Notes under the pieces: model-generated
The model's database searches: none
Told to the model about the DNA's origin: nothing
What the model saw: only the letters and a program-made list of their open reading frames with translations
NCBI GenBank assembly: GCA_032334055.1
Contig: JAUOZS010000001.1
Coordinates: forward strand, 3,558,001 to 3,622,000
Source of the DNA: Selenomonadales bacterium 4137-cl
Lineage (GTDB): Bacteria; Bacillota; Negativicutes; Sporomusales; UBA7701
Length of the DNA stretch: 64,000 nucleotides
Direction of reading: 5' to 3'
Made by a program: the position numbers and the translations under genes
Part shown: piece by piece, positions 1-7,532 of the stretch
Layout of the letters: each line of letters starts with the position of its first letter
How positions within the stretch are numbered: position 1 is the stretch's first letter

Positions 1-560
1 CACTGGGCGGCGAGTTCGTCGGCCGCCTGCTGGGGAGTTTTGCCGCCCGCCTTGATTTCGTCGACCATGTGGTTGATGAGGTTGAAGGCGACCATGCCGT
101 GGCCGCACATGGTGCTTATCTCGAGCACCTGGTCATTGGGCAGGCGTTTGGCGTTGCCGTGAATACCGAGGGAGTGTTCGATGGTGTGCCTCTCGATGCC
201 GGCTTTATTGCAGCAGGCGTCGACATGGTCGAGGAGGCCGGAGACGACGATGGACAGCCCTAAGTCTGCTTCCTTCAGTTCTTTGAGGACTTGGGCGACG
301 ACTTCTTTGTCGGTGTAAACGGCGTGGACGATGGAGTTGTCCTGATGCCCGTTGGCAATGGCCTCGAGGCCTACTGCCAGGATGTTGCCGGTCTTCATGT
401 CGCCGCTGAATACCGGATTGTATTTGTTGACGATTTTGTAGAACTCGCCGAAAACCGGGGCTTTGCCTTTGGCGTTGACGGTCTGGGCGGCGATCGCGAA
501 TACGACGTAGTCTTCCTGTAGGTTTTCCATTGTGCCGTGGCGGTGTAGCGAATGCGTCAT
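1..560 (-). CDS. Conserved hypothetical protein, 3' end outside window
   Basis: At least 186 codons read on the minus strand from an ATG at 560 and run off the left edge. An AAGGAGG ribosome site lies just upstream, inside the end of the 4Fe-4S gene. The product starts MTHSLHRHGTMENL and looks soluble: no signal peptide or membrane segment is visible. Cys/His-containing stretches LDHVDACCNK and STMCGHGMVAF could be metal or cofactor ligands. I do not recognise the family. The start lies 5 bp after the stop of the ferredoxin-type gene, so the two are probably one operon and may act together in a redox process. That link rests on position only. Confidence 0.7.
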   Translation of the reverse strand, partial: MTHSLHRHGTMENLQEDYVVFAIAAQTVNAKGKAPVFGEFYKIVNKYNPVFSGDMKTGNILAVGLEAIANGHQDNSIVHAVYTDKEVVAQVLKELKEADLGLSIVVSGLLDHVDACCNKAGIERHTIEHSLGIHGNAKRLPNDQVLEISTMCGHGMVAFNLINHMVDEIKAGGKTPQQAADELAAQ

Positions 561-565
561 TGTAT

Positions 566-1291
566 TTATACCTCCTTCGCCAGCGGTCGTCCCAGACCGA
601 CGTTTGTTTTGCCGTTTAACGACGGTTCGAAGCCGACTTGGCGGGCGATTTCTGCGGTGGGCACGGTGTTGTCCGCCGACATGCGGCTGGCAAGGTCGAG
701 GCTGAAGACGGTGTCCAGTTCGGGGGCGACCTGCTTGATCGCGGTCAGGGCGACCGCCAGTTTTTCGATGGTGACGTCGAATTCGACGATAGCTGATAGC
801 ACTTTTTCGTCAAGTATTCCGTCCTGCATTTTGCCGGTGGCGGTATCGACCATCAGCGCGGTGACAGGGTTTTGCGGCTCGAAGGTTACGCCGATCGGGG
901 CAACCGCCATGGCGACTTTTTCGACGTCACGGAATCTGGTGCCCGTACCCGGTCTGCCGAGTTCGACGGCTACGCCGGCGTGCCCGCGCTTGAAGCGGCC
1001 GGTGACGTCGTTGGTTTTCATTTCTTCGGTGCCGCGCCCGGGAACTGAGGTGGTTTTGTGGGGGACGAGGGGGTTGGAGAAGGTCCTGCGGAGGTTGCGC
1101 ATTTCGTCCAGCTCCTGTTGTTGAAGGGCGCCGGTGGGGCAGACTTTCGGCCTTTGGCATATGCCGCATTCGACGCATTCGTCGAGGTCGATCGCGCATT
1201 TCCCTTCGTTTTCCCGGTAAGAAATGCACCCCATTGGGCAGTAGGGCTGGCACAGTTGACAGCCGATACAGGTTTCCTTGTCAATAATCAT
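566..1291 (-). CDS. 4Fe-4S dicluster ferredoxin-type protein
   Basis: A 241-aa protein. The N-terminal 55 residues hold two cluster-binding motifs, CIGCQLCQPYCP (about residues 8-19) and CVECGICQRPKVCP (about 39-52), as in bacterial 2[4Fe-4S] ferredoxins. The remaining 185 or so residues are a domain I cannot name, so this is more than a small electron carrier. The ATG at 1291 follows AAGGAGAG. It is cotranscribed with the gene ending at the window edge and diverges from a CitA/DcuS-type sensor kinase across a 213-bp AT-rich gap, so that kinase pair may control it. The cluster motifs are seen; the electron-transfer role is family knowledge; the partner is unknown. Confidence 0.8.
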   Translation of the reverse strand: MIIDKETCIGCQLCQPYCPMGCISYRENEGKCAIDLDECVECGICQRPKVCPTGALQQQELDEMRNLRRTFSNPLVPHKTTSVPGRGTEEMKTNDVTGRFKRGHAGVAVELGRPGTGTRFRDVEKVAMAVAPIGVTFEPQNPVTALMVDTATGKMQDGILDEKVLSAIVEFDVTIEKLAVALTAIKQVAPELDTVFSLDLASRMSADNTVPTAEIARQVGFEPSLNGKTNVGLGRPLAKEV

Positions 1292-1504
1292 AGGCTGCTC
1301 TCCTTTCGTTTTGGGCGTGGTTGCTTATGCCGTTTCTCCGTCTGTGATTTTCGCCGAGCGGCGGGAAGCCGCCTATTTTATTGCTTAAATGAGGCTGTTA
1401 ATTGTCTTAATTGCTTTTATTTTTCGTTTATTTCATTTATTTACAGCCTGTTTAGTGTTTTTATTTCGTGGCGGCCATGTTAAAATTTTGGTGATAAAGA
1501 AACC

Positions 1505-3124
1505 TTGGTTAAGGGGGGCGGTAGTATAAATTTCTCCGATTCTTCCCTGCAGAAAAAGGTTTTTTTGTTGAATCTGCTCAGCGGTATGATAGTGTTGGCA
1601 ATCATCATTTCGCTATTTTATCTGTCGCTTGTCGATAATACCGAGAAGCAAATAGCTGTCCAGGCGCGGAGCGTCGCTAATCTTGCGGCTGCACGGGTGG
1701 ATGTCATCCAGGCTTATCTTAGCAAAGACCCGTCGAAAAATCTGGGAGGGATTGCGTACGAGGTGGAAAGAAAAACGAACGCCGCTTTTGTCGTGTTTCT
1801 GGACAAGAACGGCATTCGTTACACTCATCCTAACCCGGATCTGATTGGCAAGCCTTTTACCGGCAACGATGAGCTGCCGGCGTTGCGCGAGGGCCGGTCG
1901 TATATTTCGAAGGCGATTGGCATATCCGGCCCGTCGATCCGCGCCTTCGCTCCGGTGTTCGAATATACCGGCAACCAGTTGGGCGCGGTGGCGGTGGGCT
2001 TCTGGGAGCCCGATATCGCCAATATCATCTGGGGAGTTTTCCGCATCTTGTATATTATCATCCCGGTCAGCCTCGTTTCGGTCGCGCTGTTTTCCTTTCT
2101 ACTGGCGAGCAATGTAAAAAAGACGCTGTTCGGCATGGAGCCGGCGGAAATCGCCATGCAGCTTAAGGAACGGGAGACGATGCTGGAGTCGGTCCGGGAG
2201 GGTATCATCGCGATCGATGCCGATTGCAAGGTGACGGTGGCCAACAGCGCCGCCCGTATAATCCTGGCGCCGGAGGAGAATATTCTCGGCAACGATGTGA
2301 CCAAGGTGATTCCCAATACCAGGCTACCGATCGTGATGATGAGCAGGGCGGCCGAGCTGGACGAGCCGATGCTCCTCAACGGCCACGTGGTGCTGGTAAA
2401 CCGTATCCCGCTCATGGTCGGCAACAACGCGGTGGGCGCGATTTCAACTTTCCGCGATATGACGGAGATCAATAATCTGGCCGAAGAGCTGACGGGAGCG
2501 AGGCAGCTTGTGGATTCGCTGCGGGCGCGAAGCCACGAGTTCATGAACAAGCTGCAGGCCGTTTCGGGCCTTATCCAGCTCGGTTCGTACGCGGAGGCCC
2601 GCAAGTATATAACCAGGCTGACGGCGAAGGAGCAGTCGTTTATCGAGTTTTTGCTGAAGAATATCGCCAATCCTGCGGCCGCCGGACTGCTGGAGGGCAA
2701 GTCGGCCGAGGCGCAGGAGCGGGGAATCGCGTTGTCGATTGACCCGCACAGCAGGCTCTCGGCGTTGCCGTCGTATTTCGATGAGAACGCGCTCATCATC
2801 GTGCTGGGCAACCTGATTGAGAACGCGATGGATGCCGTGCAGGATCTCCCCCCGGGCAAGAGGAGGGTAAACGTGCTGATAGCGCAGGACGCTGACGGGA
2901 TATTCATCAGGGTCGTGGATAACGGCTGCGGAGTGCCAAGTCATTATCTGACCCAGATTTTCGAGAAGGGTTTTTCGACCAAGGAGTGGGGGAGGGGGTA
3001 CGGGCTGGCGAATGTCAAAGCTAGGGTTGAATTGGCGTCCGGTTCGATCGATGTAAAAAGCGATGCTTCGGGAACCGAGATTGCGGTGAGGATACCCGTC
3101 GGGCCGGCCTGTTCGCAGGAATAG
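1505..3124 (+). CDS. CitA/DcuS-family sensor histidine kinase
   Basis: A membrane sensor kinase of up to 539 aa. A first membrane segment at about residues 18-42 and a second at about 178-200 bracket an extracytoplasmic Cache-type sensor domain of about 140 residues. Then come a PAS domain (about 225-325), a Spo0B-type phosphoacceptor helix with HEFMNKLQAVSGLIQLG, and an HATPase domain with GNLIENAMDAV, DNGCGVP and GRGYGLANVK. Family members sense C4-dicarboxylates or citrate; the ligand here is not known. The start is uncertain. TTG at 1505 has a poor ribosome site, while a strong AAGGGGGG at 1511-1518 sits before an in-frame ATA at 1526. The response regulator follows after 27 bp. Confidence 0.9.
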   Translation: MVKGGGSINFSDSSLQKKVFLLNLLSGMIVLAIIISLFYLSLVDNTEKQIAVQARSVANLAAARVDVIQAYLSKDPSKNLGGIAYEVERKTNAAFVVFLDKNGIRYTHPNPDLIGKPFTGNDELPALREGRSYISKAIGISGPSIRAFAPVFEYTGNQLGAVAVGFWEPDIANIIWGVFRILYIIIPVSLVSVALFSFLLASNVKKTLFGMEPAEIAMQLKERETMLESVREGIIAIDADCKVTVANSAARIILAPEENILGNDVTKVIPNTRLPIVMMSRAAELDEPMLLNGHVVLVNRIPLMVGNNAVGAISTFRDMTEINNLAEELTGARQLVDSLRARSHEFMNKLQAVSGLIQLGSYAEARKYITRLTAKEQSFIEFLLKNIANPAAAGLLEGKSAEAQERGIALSIDPHSRLSALPSYFDENALIIVLGNLIENAMDAVQDLPPGKRRVNVLIAQDADGIFIRVVDNGCGVPSHYLTQIFEKGFSTKEWGRGYGLANVKARVELASGSIDVKSDASGTEIAVRIPVGPACSQE

Positions 3125-3151
3125 ACGTTTATACTATTGCGGGGTGACAAG

Positions 3152-3847
3152 ATGTCTTTTTCGGTGCTGATTGTGGAGGACGACCCGATGGTGTCGGATA
3201 TTCTTCGGCGGGTTATCGAGCGGATGAACGGTTTTAAAGTGGCGGGCATAAGCGCTACGGAAACCGATGCGCTCAGCAGCATCGCCAGGTTATCGCCCGA
3301 TTTGATCCTTCTGGATATTTATCTGCCAACCGGTAACGGGCTTAATATCCTCAAGCATGTCCGGCACAGGGAACTGGCCACCGATGTCATCCTCGTCACC
3401 GCCGCTAAGGATGTGCAGACGATTTCCGCGACGCTAAGGTTTGGGGCGATCGACTATATAATCAAGCCTTTCGATCTGGACCGCTTGAAGGCCGCGCTGA
3501 AGAATTACGCCAGGATGCGCAAGGTGTTCCACAAGAAAGAGGAGATCCGCCAGGACGATCTCGATAAGATCGCCAACCGGGTCGACCCGGATGCCGAAGA
3601 GGTGAAGGAGCCCTTTCACGAGGATCTGCCCAAGGGTGTGCATCAACTGACGCTGGAGCAGCTGCTGACGATTCTCCTGCGGGAGAAAAAACCGATGACA
3701 TGCCAGGAGATCGCGACGGCGATGGCGATGTCGAAGATTACCGTCTGGCGCTATCTGGAGTATCTCGTGGAGACGAAGATGATCAAATATTCGTTGTTGT
3801 ACGGCAGTACCGGCAGGCCCTCGAAGCTTTATTTCATCGAAGGTTGA
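3152..3847 (+). CDS. CitB/DcuR-family response regulator
   Basis: A 231-aa response regulator. The N-terminal receiver domain starts LIVEDDPMVSD, has the phospho-acceptor aspartate in LLLDIYLPTGNG and the conserved lysine in IIKPFD. The C-terminal third (TCQEIATAMAMSKITVWRYLEYL) is a helix-turn-helix of the DcuR/CitB type. I chose ATG 3152 because it gives a standard receiver start; a TTG five codons earlier is also open. It is paired with the kinase just upstream and probably activates dicarboxylate or citrate uptake or fermentation genes, possibly the divergent 4Fe-4S operon. The target is inferred from position. Confidence 0.9.
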   Translation: MSFSVLIVEDDPMVSDILRRVIERMNGFKVAGISATETDALSSIARLSPDLILLDIYLPTGNGLNILKHVRHRELATDVILVTAAKDVQTISATLRFGAIDYIIKPFDLDRLKAALKNYARMRKVFHKKEEIRQDDLDKIANRVDPDAEEVKEPFHEDLPKGVHQLTLEQLLTILLREKKPMTCQEIATAMAMSKITVWRYLEYLVETKMIKYSLLYGSTGRPSKLYFIEG

Positions 3848-3875
3848 GACGCCGAGACGGAAACGGACAAATTTT

Positions 3876-3909
3876 AGGCCTCCGGGATTATCATCCCGGA
3901 GGCCTTTTC
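3876..3909 (+). terminator. Rho-independent terminator
   Basis: A perfect 12-bp inverted repeat (3876-3887 and 3894-3905) with a 6-nt loop, followed by TTTT. It closes the two-component operon. Its position also lets it stop convergent transcription from the phosphofructokinase gene. Confidence 0.9.
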
Positions 3910-3952
3910 TAGCAGCAAAATCGGCGAAGGCGGCAAGAGTACGCCGGAGGCC

Positions 3953-5173
3953 TTATTCCCGCTCCAGCAGTTTGGGGACGCGCGGGGCGCGGAGCTGGGA
4001 GGGGGAGGGCAGGCCGGAGCCCATGAGGGGCCGGACGTAGAATTTGAAGGCGTCGGTGACGTGGTTGCCTTCGGCGTTGATGAATTCGTCGGGCATGGTG
4101 CGGGTTTTGCCGGCGACGTCGGCGAGGGGCTGGAGACGGTAGTCGACCGAGTAGTAGCCGGTGCGGACGATGGCGATGGAGCCGTCGACGTTGTTCCAGA
4201 CGGCCATTTGCACCGCGCGCTCACCGACTTCGCGGGCCTCGTGCTGGTCGACGTCGGAGACGCAGCCGAGGAAGGACCGCTGAAGGTAGCCGAAGGTGTC
4301 GCTACGAACGCGGGAGATGCCGAGTTTTTCTTTGATCTGCTGGGTGAGAAGGTCGCCGATGACCCAGCTGCCTGATAGGGAGACGTTGCCGTGGGCGTCG
4401 AATTCGGTGTCCTTGCGCAATGAGAGGACGATGGGGTCGCCCGAGCGGTCGCAGATGCCTTCGGAGAGGGCAACGACGCATTTGCGGTGGCGGTCGTAGG
4501 TCTTTTTGACCGCGGCAAGGAATTCGTCGATGTCGAAGATGCGCTCCGGCAGATAGATGAGGTGGGGACCGTCCTCGGGGTATTTCTGGGCGATGGCGGA
4601 CGAGGCGGCGAGGAAGCCGGCGTGCCGGCCCATGACGATGCCGAGGTAGACGCCGGGCAGGGCACGGACGTCGAGGTTGATGCCCATGAAGGCCTGGGCG
4701 ATGAAGCGGGCGGCCGAGCCGAAGCCGGGGGTGTGGTCGTTGCCCGTCAGGTCGTTGTCGATGGTTTTGGGGACGTGGATGGCGCGCATTTCGTAGCCGG
4801 AGGCTTCGGCTTCGTCGTTGACGATGCGGACGGTGTCGGCGGAGTCGTTGCCGCCGATGTAGAAGAAGTAGCGGATGTCGTGGGCTTTGAGGACTTTGAA
4901 TATTTCGTGGCAGTATTTGCTGTCAGGCTTGTCGCGGGTGGAGAGAAGGGCGGAGGAGGGGGTGAGGGCGACTTGTTCGAGGTTGTGCGTGGTTTCCTGG
5001 GTGAGGTCAAGGAAGTCTTCGCGGATGATGCCGGCGACGCCGTTGACCGCGCCGTATACTTTGGTGATCTGGGCGAACTTGCGGGCTTCGAGGACGATGC
5101 CGGCCAGGGTCTGGTTGATGACGGCGGTGGGTCCGCCTCCCTGGGCGACGAGGGCTTTACCTATCAGGGCCAT
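3953..5173 (-). CDS. pfp: Pyrophosphate-dependent 6-phosphofructokinase
   Basis: A 406-aa phosphofructokinase. It has the N-terminal nucleotide/PPi loop (AQGGGPTAVINQTLAG), GGNDSADT, the catalytic PKTIDNDL and MGRHAGFLA. The lysine in PKTIDND, where ATP enzymes have PGTIDND, and the missing Gly after the acidic pair of GGND point to pyrophosphate rather than ATP as donor. That is family knowledge applied to visible residues. The reaction is the reversible phosphorylation of fructose 6-phosphate in cytoplasmic glycolysis and gluconeogenesis. The ATG follows GCAGGAGGT. It is a single-gene unit between terminators. Confidence 0.92.
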   Translation of the reverse strand: MALIGKALVAQGGGPTAVINQTLAGIVLEARKFAQITKVYGAVNGVAGIIREDFLDLTQETTHNLEQVALTPSSALLSTRDKPDSKYCHEIFKVLKAHDIRYFFYIGGNDSADTVRIVNDEAEASGYEMRAIHVPKTIDNDLTGNDHTPGFGSAARFIAQAFMGINLDVRALPGVYLGIVMGRHAGFLAASSAIAQKYPEDGPHLIYLPERIFDIDEFLAAVKKTYDRHRKCVVALSEGICDRSGDPIVLSLRKDTEFDAHGNVSLSGSWVIGDLLTQQIKEKLGISRVRSDTFGYLQRSFLGCVSDVDQHEAREVGERAVQMAVWNNVDGSIAIVRTGYYSVDYRLQPLADVAGKTRTMPDEFINAEGNHVTDAFKFYVRPLMGSGLPSPSQLRAPRVPKLLERE

Positions 5174-5407
5174 TATTATACCTCCTGCACGTTATTTTGT
5201 TTTATACGCGGGGCGGGGAGGGATTATGCCCCGCGGGATTAGTGTGGCTTTTTCGCGAGGACCGTATCCTGCCAGCAGGTCAGGCCGGATGGCGGCGAAA
5301 CCGGGCCGGATTTGGTCCCTGTGCCGGATTATGGAATCGTCTTTTTTATTTTCGCCGCCGTTTGGCGCCTTCCTGCCGGGGAAAACGATTAGCGTACCGG
5401 ACAAGAA

Positions 5408-5438
5408 CAAAAAAGCCCCCGGCACGAGACCGGAGGCT
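5408..5438 (-). terminator. Terminator after the PhzF-like gene
   Basis: On the minus strand a 9-bp stem with one mismatch (5430-5438 pairing with 5414-5422) is followed by six Ts (5413-5408), just past the stop of the PhzF-like gene. The rest of 5174-5455 shows nothing clear beyond the phosphofructokinase leader. Confidence 0.75.
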
Positions 5439-5455
5439 TGGGGACGAGAGGGAGG

Positions 5456-6349
5456 CTAGCCGTGAAGGCAATATTGGCCGCTGATGCGCAGCACGGCGCG
5501 GCCGCCGAACAGGATGCGCCGGTCATGGCCTTCCCCGACGCTGCGCAGTCTGACGATGTTCGGATTGTCACGGGAGGGGCCCTGCTCGATGATGACGCCG
5601 TCTGGCCGCCACAGGCCCTGGTCGTGGAGGTAGTGGCCGAAGGCGGCGTTGCCCGAGCCGGTGGCCGGGTCTTCGAGGTAGCCGTATTTGGGGGCGAAGA
5701 CGCGGGTGCGGAAGTGGGCGGACGCCAAGGCTGTTTCGCGGGCGAAGACGAGGATAATGTCGACGCCGTGCTGTTCGCAGAACAGGCGAAGCTCTTCCTG
5801 CGGGGGTAGCAGGGCGAGGCAGGCGTCCAGGGCGGCGAGCGGCAGGATGAGGGTGCGGAGGCCGGCATTGATCAGCCTCGCAGGCAGGACGGCGTCGACG
5901 TCGGAGGCGCTGGCCGCGAGGGCGCGCGCTATTTCCCCGGCCGCGAGCGGGCAAGGGAGGCGGCGGGGCGGGGGGGCGGTGATGTAAACGGCATCTTCTT
6001 GCGGAACGCGGTTGACGACCACGAGCCGGTCGGCGCCGACCAGGAGGGATAGCTCCGGTTTGCGGCGGAGTTCTTCGCTGTCGCTGATGAGGTCGTACAT
6101 GATGGCGATGGTGGCGTGGCCGCAGAATTCGACCTCGCATTCGGAGGAGTAGAATTGCAGGGCGAAGCTGTCCTCAAGCGGCCGGAGGTAGCCGACTTCG
6201 TTGACGAAGCCTTTGAGTTCGCGGGCGATGCGCTGCATTTCGGCGGCGGCGATGACGGTGTCTGCGCCGAGGTAGATGCAGCCGGCGGGGTTGCCCGAGG
6301 CCAGGCCGTCGGCGAAGGCGTCGATCTTTTTGAAGGGAAAGGGTTTCAT
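5456..6349 (-). CDS. PhzF-family isomerase-like protein
   Basis: A 297-aa protein of the PhzF/YddE fold. It has the typical opening KKIDAFADGLASGNPAG, the motif VEFCGHATIA and the C-terminal half-repeat DPATGSGNAAFGHYL. The first half contains the conserved glutamate in GFVNEVGYL, in the place of the PhzF catalytic acid. Members isomerise small metabolites such as trans-2,3-dihydro-3-hydroxyanthranilate, but most are uncharacterised and no phenazine genes are nearby. A cupin gene is 28 bp upstream on the same strand, so they form a likely operon, perhaps for breakdown of a small metabolite under the divergent cupin-XRE regulator. Confidence 0.88.
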   Translation of the reverse strand: MKPFPFKKIDAFADGLASGNPAGCIYLGADTVIAAAEMQRIARELKGFVNEVGYLRPLEDSFALQFYSSECEVEFCGHATIAIMYDLISDSEELRRKPELSLLVGADRLVVVNRVPQEDAVYITAPPPRRLPCPLAAGEIARALAASASDVDAVLPARLINAGLRTLILPLAALDACLALLPPQEELRLFCEQHGVDIILVFARETALASAHFRTRVFAPKYGYLEDPATGSGNAAFGHYLHDQGLWRPDGVIIEQGPSRDNPNIVRLRSVGEGHDRRILFGGRAVLRISGQYCLHG

Positions 6350-6377
6350 GCTGGCACTTCCTTTCGGCAGTCGGCGA

Positions 6378-6773
6378 CTATTTTACTTCAATGGAGACGA
6401 AGAAACGATCTTCACCGAGGTGAGGGGGAGGAGCGGAGAAGACGACCTGCAGGATGGTGTCGCCGCTGTTGACCAGGCGGTGGACCTGGCCCGCCCGGAT
6501 GCTGAAGCAGTCGCCCGCCTTGACGGATGCCGCCTGCTGCCACTCGACCGCGTCGCCTTTCAAGGCGCCAACGGCGATTTCGCCCCTGCCGCCGACGATG
6601 TGGTAGGCTTCCGCGCCGTCTTTATGGTAGTGGGCAGGGAGCGTGACTCCCGGGTCAATGGCGGCGAAGTACAGCGAGAGCTGCGGGTCGGCGGTGAGCC
6701 TGCGGATGCTGAGGCCGGTGCCGGGATCGGGGGGCTGGCTTGTCTGGGCATCAAGGTAATTCACAATTTCCAT
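6378..6773 (-). CDS. Cupin-domain protein
   Basis: A 131-aa single-domain cupin. Motif 1 is visible around PAHYHKDGAEAYHIVGGRGE (metal-ligand histidines and glutamate) and motif 2 around GDCFSIRAGQVHRLVN. It is cytoplasmic with no signal peptide. The substrate is unknown. It leads a two-gene minus-strand unit with the PhzF-like isomerase and diverges from an XRE-cupin regulator across a short region with inverted repeats. That arrangement usually means the regulator controls both directions and senses a related ligand. Confidence 0.8.
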   Translation of the reverse strand: MEIVNYLDAQTSQPPDPGTGLSIRRLTADPQLSLYFAAIDPGVTLPAHYHKDGAEAYHIVGGRGEIAVGALKGDAVEWQQAASVKAGDCFSIRAGQVHRLVNSGDTILQVVFSAPPPHLGEDRFFVSIEVK

Positions 6774-6790
6774 GGCCGATTCCTCCTTTA

Positions 6791-6882
6791 TTGGCTGCCA
6801 GACAAAGACGTGCTATAATGAATATAAATTCCAATATATTGTCCAGCGACTTCGCCTTCATTCTATATTATATTGGAAATTT
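6791..6882. promoter_or_regulatory. Divergent promoter region with long inverted repeat
   Basis: On the plus strand TTGGCT (6791-6796) and TATAAT (6814-6819) are spaced 17 bp. Just downstream a near-perfect inverted repeat joins AAATTCCAATATA (6826-6838) and TATATTGGAAATTT (6869-6882), placed to act as an operator for the XRE-cupin regulator. A TTGACT on the minus strand (6890-6885) could be the -35 of the cupin operon. The promoter elements and repeat are seen; the binding protein is inferred. Confidence 0.6.
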
Positions 6883-6904
6883 AGTCAATATATCGGAGGT
6901 AAAT

Positions 6905-7453
6905 GTGGAGGAAATCGGTAAAAATGTGGCGGCTAATCTGAAGGAGCTGAGGAAGCGCCGTCAGCTTACGCTGGAGGAGCTGGCGGAGAGGTCGGCGGTG
7001 AGCAGGAGCATGCTGGGCGAGATCGAGCGCGGGCGGGCGACGCCGACGATAACGGTGCTGTGGAAGATCGCGCAGGCGCTCAAGACGCCGCTGACAACGC
7101 TGATCGGCAACCGGGAGGACAGTTTTACGGTGGTGCGTGCTACCGACCGGGTTCCCTTTAATGAGGAGGCGGGGCATGCCATAACGAGTATTTTCCCGTA
7201 TTACGAGCCTCACCGCCTGGAAGCGCTGGCGATCGACCTGGCGCCGGGGGCGGCGCTCGATAACGCCGGCCATATGAAGGGTGTGGAGGAGTATCTGTTC
7301 GTGCTGGAGGGCGCGATTGAGGTTACTGTGCAGCGGGAGAAGATAGGCCTCCGCGCCCGGGATTCGATCCGGTTCGCGGCCGATACGGCCCACCGGATCG
7401 AAAACGTCGCCGCCGGTGCCGCGCGGCTGTTGAACATAATTTATTACCGCTAG
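6905..7453 (+). CDS. XRE-family regulator with C-terminal cupin
   Basis: A 182-aa regulator. An N-terminal helix-turn-helix (LTLEELAERSAVSRSMLGEIERG) is followed by a C-terminal cupin domain that likely binds a small effector (LAPGAALDNAGHMKGVEEYLFVLEGAIEV). I chose GTG 6905 because GGAGGT lies 4 bp upstream and the protein then begins right before the HTH; longer in-frame starts would run through the promoter and operator. It diverges from the cupin/PhzF unit and probably controls it and itself. Proteins of this design sense polyamines, amino acids and similar compounds. The ligand here is unknown. Confidence 0.85.
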   Translation: MEEIGKNVAANLKELRKRRQLTLEELAERSAVSRSMLGEIERGRATPTITVLWKIAQALKTPLTTLIGNREDSFTVVRATDRVPFNEEAGHAITSIFPYYEPHRLEALAIDLAPGAALDNAGHMKGVEEYLFVLEGAIEVTVQREKIGLRARDSIRFAADTAHRIENVAAGAARLLNIIYYR

Positions 7454-7475
7454 AAGGGTCTTTGCCCGTCAATGT

Positions 7476-7510
7476 ACAAAGGGCTCCGGAATTAATCCGG
7501 AGCCCTTTGT
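7476..7510. terminator. Bidirectional terminator
   Basis: A perfect 15-bp inverted repeat (7476-7490 and 7496-7510) with a 5-nt loop. The stem ends in CTTTGT on both strands. It sits between the convergent XRE-cupin and ABC binding-protein genes. Confidence 0.85.
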
Positions 7511-7532
7511 GGCGGTTATTATCTCTCGCGGG

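Noticed and set aside
1825..2907. 360-codon minus-strand frame inside the sensor kinase
   Set aside because: Shadow of the kinase, Ser/Ala-rich with no motif and no ribosome site.
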